From Pseudomonadota bacterium (lineage in GTDB: Bacteria > Cyanobacteriota > Vampirovibrionia > Obscuribacterales > Obscuribacteraceae): a stretch of 64,000 nucleotides of DNA. Numbering within the stretch: the first letter of the stretch is position 1; each line of letters opens with the position of its first letter. The position numbers were made by a program, and so were the translations under genes. The stretch is taken from the NCBI GenBank assembly GCA_021325555.1, contig JAJPGY010000005.1:62001-126000 (forward strand), read 5' to 3'. Of the stretch, positions 60,288-64,000 are shown one piece after another. The notes below the pieces were generated by a model that ran no database searches, had not been told where the DNA came from, and was given only the letters and a program-made list of their open reading frames with translations.

Positions 60288-62735
60288 CTAGAGGACCGGC
60301 AGCCCGGAGGGCTCCACCACCGCCTCGGCGTGCTCCGGGTGCAGGATGTCTTTTTCGACCTCGGAGATGAGCAGGAGCGTTCGCACCACCGAGTCCGCGT
60401 TCAAGGAGATGCTGTCAATCCCCAGCTCGACCAGAAAGCGGGCGAACTCCGGGTAGTCGCTGGGCGCCTGTCCGCAGATGCCAATCTTGCGCCCGGCGCT
60501 TTTTGCGCCGGCAATCGCCGCGGCGACGGTGCGCTTGACCGCCTCGTTGCGCTCGTCAAAGAGGCGAGCCACAATCTCGGAGTCCCTGTCCACGCCAAGG
60601 ACAAGTTGCGTGAGATCGTTCGAGCCGATCGAGAAGCCGTCGAAGATCTGCGCAAACAGGTCGGCAGCCACCACGTTGGACGGCAACTCGCACATGACGT
60701 ACACCTCAAGGCCGTTCTCGCCGCGGCGCAGGCCGTTTTTCTCCATCTCCGCCACCACGCGCCGGCCTTCCTCGGGCGTGCGGCAGAAGGGGACCATGAC
60801 CTTGACGTTGGTCAACCCCATCGACGAGCGCACCCGCTCGAGCGCCCTGCATTCCAGGGCGAACCCGTCGCGATAGCGCTCGTCGTAGTAACGCGACGCT
60901 CCGCGGAAGCCTATCATCGGGTTTTCCTCTTTCGGCTCGAACTGCTCGCCGCCGATCAGGTTGGCGTACTCGTTCGTCTTGAAGTCGGACAAGCGCACGA
61001 TCACCTCGCGGGGATAGAAGGCGGCGGCGATGGTGCCTATCCCCTGGGCGAGCCTGTCGACGAAGTACTCCTCTTTCCGCGCGTAGCCGCGGGTCAGGGC
61101 CTCTACCTTTCTGCGGAGCGATTCGCTGGCGAGCTGGTCGAAGCGGACAAGGGCCAGGGGATGAATCTTCACCTCGTTGGCGATGATAAACTCCTCCCGG
61201 GCCAGACCGACGCCGTCCACGGGAAGGGCGGAGAGCGCGAAGGCCTGCTCGGGATTGCCCAGGTTCAAGAGCACGCGCGTCTTCGGGCGAGGAAGTTGGT
61301 CGAGCGACATCTCCTCGCGCGCGAAGGGCAGCCTGCCGGCGAGAACCAGCCCGACCTCGCCCGAACAGCAGCTGACCGTGACCTCCCGGCCGTTGCTCAG
61401 GATCTCGGTGGCGCGTCCGGTGCCCACCACGCAGGGGACCCCGATCTCTCTGCTGACGATCGCCGCGTGGCAGGTTCTGCCACCGCGGTTGGTGACAATC
61501 GCCGCCGCCCGCTTCATTACCGGCTCCCAGTCGGGATCGGTCATGTCGGCGACCAGCACGTCGCCGTCATGGAATGAGGGCAGCTCGCTCAGGTGGCGGA
61601 TCACCCGCGCCGGCCCTGCGCCCACCTTCTGTCCGATTGCCCGCCCTTCCAGAAGGATCTCCCCTTCCGCCTCCAGCCTGTAAGTCTCAAGGACCCTGCG
61701 ATCGCGCAGTGAATGCACCGTCTCCGGCCGGGCCTGGAGGATGAACAGCTCGCCGGTCGATCCATCCTTCGCCCACTCGATGTCCATCGCCGTCCGCCGG
61801 CCGTATTTGCTCGAGTAATGCTCTTCGATGATGCAGGCCCAGCGCGCCAGCTGCAGCGCTTCCTCATCGGAGAGGCTGAGCTTCTCCCTCTCCTCCGGCA
61901 GCGTCTCCATGTTGCGGGTTGTGCGCGTGCCGTGACCTGCGTAGACCATCTTGAACTGCTTGGCGCCAATCTTGGTGCGGATGATCGGTTTGAACCCCAC
62001 CGCCAGGGTCGGTTTGAATATGATGAGCTCGTCGGGATCGACCCGGCCGGCCACCACGTTCTCCCCGAGACCATAGGCGGAGGTAATAAGCACTACGTCG
62101 GGGAACCCGCTTTCCGGATCCAGCGTGAATATGACGCCCGCCGAGGCCAGATCGGAGCGCACCATCTTCTGGACCCCCACCGAAAGGCGCACGGCCATGT
62201 GATCGAAGCCGTGATCGATCCGGTAGGCTATGGCGCGGTCAGTAAACAGCGAGGCGAAACAGTTGAGGCATGACTCGAGGAGCGCCGTCGCGCCGCGCAC
62301 GTTGAGGAACGACTCCTGCTGCCCGGCAAAGGATGCTTCGGGAAGGTCTTCGGCCGTGGCGCTCGATCTGACAGCCACATCCACCTGGGCGCCGTAACGC
62401 TTCTCCATCTGGCGATAGGCGTAGCGGATCTCGTCCTCCACGGCCGGCGGCAGACCGCTGTGCTTTACCATCTCCCGGGCCATCTGTGCTCGCATGGATA
62501 GATCGTCCAGGTCGTTCTTGTCCGCGGCGGACAGCAAACGGCGCAGCTCGTCCTCGATGCCGCCCGCGCGCAACAGCTCCGCGTAGGCATCGGCGGTGAC
62601 CACAAAGCCGCCGGGCACGCTCACCCCCTGCGACGCCAGCGCTCCTATCATCTCGCCCAGGGAAGCGTTCTTGCCCCCGACGAGCCCGATGTCGGCCAGG
62701 CCGACTTCATCCAACCAGCGTATAAATCCAGTCAT
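60288..62735 (-). CDS. ppsA: Phosphoenolpyruvate synthase (pyruvate, water dikinase)
   Basis: An 815-residue enzyme converting pyruvate and ATP to PEP, AMP and phosphate. The ATP-grasp domain starts at LADIGLVGGKNASLGEMIG, and the phosphohistidine motif is GGRTCHAAIVSREIGVPCVV. The C-terminal PEP/pyruvate barrel has GSNDLTQLVLGVDRDSE and GICGQAPSDYPEF. Start 62735 fits the family; the frame is open to 62768. It gives gluconeogenic entry from pyruvate or acetate and is a known member of low-energy stress responses in some bacteria. A palindrome site (L) lies 143 bases upstream. Confidence 0.94.
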   Translation of the reverse strand: MTGFIRWLDEVGLADIGLVGGKNASLGEMIGALASQGVSVPGGFVVTADAYAELLRAGGIEDELRRLLSAADKNDLDDLSMRAQMAREMVKHSGLPPAVEDEIRYAYRQMEKRYGAQVDVAVRSSATAEDLPEASFAGQQESFLNVRGATALLESCLNCFASLFTDRAIAYRIDHGFDHMAVRLSVGVQKMVRSDLASAGVIFTLDPESGFPDVVLITSAYGLGENVVAGRVDPDELIIFKPTLAVGFKPIIRTKIGAKQFKMVYAGHGTRTTRNMETLPEEREKLSLSDEEALQLARWACIIEEHYSSKYGRRTAMDIEWAKDGSTGELFILQARPETVHSLRDRRVLETYRLEAEGEILLEGRAIGQKVGAGPARVIRHLSELPSFHDGDVLVADMTDPDWEPVMKRAAAIVTNRGGRTCHAAIVSREIGVPCVVGTGRATEILSNGREVTVSCCSGEVGLVLAGRLPFAREEMSLDQLPRPKTRVLLNLGNPEQAFALSALPVDGVGLAREEFIIANEVKIHPLALVRFDQLASESLRRKVEALTRGYARKEEYFVDRLAQGIGTIAAAFYPREVIVRLSDFKTNEYANLIGGEQFEPKEENPMIGFRGASRYYDERYRDGFALECRALERVRSSMGLTNVKVMVPFCRTPEEGRRVVAEMEKNGLRRGENGLEVYVMCELPSNVVAADLFAQIFDGFSIGSNDLTQLVLGVDRDSEIVARLFDERNEAVKRTVAAAIAGAKSAGRKIGICGQAPSDYPEFARFLVELGIDSISLNADSVVRTLLLISEVEKDILHPEHAEAVVEPSGLPVL

Positions 62736-62869
62736 GATCGACTCCTGTTTGCCGCTGTGCTCGAGCACCGATAACCGCGACGCCGCTGCGCCACTATCGT
62801 TATTCTTTGATGCTTGTCTGCCCCGCGCATCCTTCCAGGGACTGGCGGGACCGCCGCAGGCGCCTTTGC

Positions 62870-62887
62870 GTCATCCTTGCGGATGTG
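62870..62887. promoter_or_regulatory. Recurrent palindrome, site L (PEP synthase / small membrane peptide divergent region)
   Basis: GTCATCCTTGCGGATGTG matches 13 of 16. It lies between divergent ppsA (143 bases) and the 35-codon gene at 62979 (100 bases). A separate left half GCATCCTT is at 62827-62834, nearer to ppsA. Confidence 0.45.
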
Positions 62888-62978
62888 CCGGAAAGCCTGG
62901 GCGGGCCTCCGTCTCAAGGACGATGCTGCGGGCAGGCGAGGGCGGTTCAATGGTAAGCGTTAGAGGAGAAAGCAACTC

Positions 62979-63086
62979 ATGCTGGACATCATTGCTGTGA
63001 TTGTCTTACTGGCCATCATTGTTTTGCCGTTCCTGGCGTTCATGTTCGATCGGTGGGGATTCGATCAATATCACCTGGATCGATAG
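62979..63086 (+). CDS. 35-aa single-span membrane peptide
   Basis: A short gene: MLDIIAVIVLLAIIVLPF and then LAFMFDRWGFDQYHLDR, stop TAG. One hydrophobic helix (residues 4-22) is followed by a charged/aromatic tail, so it is a single-pass membrane peptide. GAGGAGAAAG lies seven bases before the ATG. It comes 100 bases after palindrome site L and precedes a USP gene on the same strand. No family recognised; similar small peptides accompany transporters or stress genes elsewhere. Confidence 0.6.
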   Translation: MLDIIAVIVLLAIIVLPFLAFMFDRWGFDQYHLDR

Positions 63087-63121
63087 AGCCACGGCGCAAA
63101 CCGGGTATTGCCGCGCAGGAA

Positions 63122-63139
63122 ATCATCACCAGGATTGAT
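63122..63139. promoter_or_regulatory. Recurrent palindrome variant, site M (upstream of last USP)
   Basis: ATCATCACCAGGATTGAT has intact outer halves (ATCATC, GAT) and matches 11 of 16. Centred 74 bases from the USP start at 63205. Confidence 0.3.
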
Positions 63140-63204
63140 GCCGGGGAGCCGCTTTTGCGTAAAGATTGATCACATGAGGACTCCCCGTCAGTCTGGTGAC
63201 CGGC

Positions 63205-64000
63205 ATGAAGGAACTTTCCATCCTACTGTGTCTCGATGGCTCCGCGCAGTGCAAGTACGCGATGGACGTCTGTTTCGAGTGGGCGCGACATCTGCCGGTG
63301 AGGGTCGCCGCGCAGCACGTGGTGGACTCGATCGGCCTCTGGGATTTCCTCGCCCACGACGAGCCCGGACTGGTCGGCAGCGGGCTTTACATGGCCGCTC
63401 GCGAGGCGATGTATCGGGAGCTCCGCTCCATAGGCGAGACCCTAATTGAGGTTTACAACTCCCATGCCGGCTCGAGCTCTGCCAATGGCGGAGCCTTTCT
63501 CGATGAGGGCAGCCCGGTCAGGGAGATCTACCGGCGGTCGGCTGATTATGATCTGGTGGTCATCGGTCATCACCCATCACAGTTGCGCTCTCCTGCGGAG
63601 GAGCGCCGGCGGTTTGCCCGCTTCTCGCTGGCCGAGAGGCTTGCTTATTACATCAAGCGTCCCCTTCTCATCGTTCAGGCTCGCAGCGAGCCCTGGCGGA
63701 GCATATTCGCTATGCTGACGGTCCGGCACGGGCTTCCCGCGAGTCTCGCCGGGATTATGGACCTCGGGGCCGCGCTCGAGGTGCCGGTGACGATCTGCTT
63801 TGTCACCGACGGTGACCATGAGGAGGAGCGCATTCCCGAGCGGATCGCTGCCCTGAAGAGGTTGCGGGCTGATTCAAAGTGGCCTGCGCCTGCGATCGCC
63901 TCGGTAAGGAACAGCGTCTCGTCGTGGACGCCATCGGTGGAGTTGGCGCCGGACACGCTGGTGGCGCTGCCGATGCTCGACGTGGCCGAGTCACGTGAGA
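63205..64000 (+). CDS. USP-like protein of the divergent subfamily (3' end outside window)
   Basis: 265 codons are visible. The protein starts MKELSILLCLDGSAQCKYAM and shares long similarity with the USP at 25761-26720: QHVVDSIGLWDFL, GSPVREIYRRSADYDLVVIG and HHPSQL...RFARFSLAERLAYY, again without the ATP-loop glycines. Start 63205 gives the family N-terminus; no strong Shine-Dalgarno is seen (a GTGACCGG run precedes it). The second, weaker domain continues to the window end. Confidence 0.88.
   Translation, partial: MKELSILLCLDGSAQCKYAMDVCFEWARHLPVRVAAQHVVDSIGLWDFLAHDEPGLVGSGLYMAAREAMYRELRSIGETLIEVYNSHAGSSSANGGAFLDEGSPVREIYRRSADYDLVVIGHHPSQLRSPAEERRRFARFSLAERLAYYIKRPLLIVQARSEPWRSIFAMLTVRHGLPASLAGIMDLGAALEVPVTICFVTDGDHEEERIPERIAALKRLRADSKWPAPAIASVRNSVSSWTPSVELAPDTLVALPMLDVAESRE

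Overview
The window is GC-rich bacterial DNA packed with genes for anaerobic and low-energy life: a complete group-3b type [NiFe]-hydrogenase operon with its own maturation genes, a quinol-type nitric oxide reductase, a NarGHJ nitrate reductase tied to a Rieske/cytochrome b module, an NnrS-like membrane protein, PEP synthase, several radical-SAM enzymes (two with B12-binding domains), two P2-type cation ATPases and eight universal stress proteins (USPs). I see no rRNA, tRNA, CRISPR array, phage gene or transposase. The organism cannot be fixed from the sequence alone. A polytopic Rieske protein with an internal twin-arginine motif and gene content like a mycobacterial DosR dormancy regulon would fit a deep-branching Actinomycetota, but the RND/adaptor pair and c-type cytochromes leave Chloroflexota, Desulfobacterota and others open.

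Layout. 1-6.5 kb: 5' part of hypF (minus), two USPs (plus), then USP plus P-type ATPase (minus). 6.7-14.6 kb (plus): degenerate hydrogenase-protease paralogue, CoA-transferase, maturation protease, hypABC and hydBGDA, ended by an 18-bp perfect hairpin. 14.8-25.5 kb (all minus): two USPs, a Na/K-ATPase-like P-type ATPase, acyltransferase, phosphoribosyltransferase, RND pump and adaptor. 25.7-31.6 kb: USP, DUF151 nuclease, alpha/beta hydrolase, TPR proteins and gene debris (DUF151 and USP remnants, a TPR gene with an in-frame amber codon). 31.7-37.6 kb: qNOR, TPR protein, AmmeMemoRadiSam-type radical SAM, acyl-CoA dehydrogenase. 37.8-49.5 kb (plus): NnrS-like protein, dihaem cytochrome c, narGHJ, NarI-Rieske fusion, cytochrome b, small cytochrome. 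49.5-62.7 kb (minus): TDT transporter, unknown membrane protein, three radical-SAM enzymes, a CMD-family protein, USP, HxlR regulator, tryptophanase-like lyase, PEP synthase. 63-64 kb: a 35-aa membrane peptide and a USP running off the end.

The most interesting signal is not a gene. A palindrome, ATCATCCTTnnGGATGAT, recurs at gene boundaries across the whole window: eight sites match at least 13 of 16 fixed positions and further weaker ones exist, mostly 45-100 bases before a start codon. It precedes hypF/USP, the hydrogenase maturation operon, the second P-type ATPase, a USP pair, the NnrS-like gene, a B12-radical SAM gene and the HxlR regulator gene, whose site is the only perfect one. The HxlR protein carries four C-terminal cysteines (CxC...CxxxC). 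I infer one redox- or oxygen-responsive regulon, functionally like DosR but with an unrelated operator, and HxlR as its first candidate regulator. A second notable feature is a NarI-Rieske fusion that keeps all four haem ligands and an internal Tat motif.
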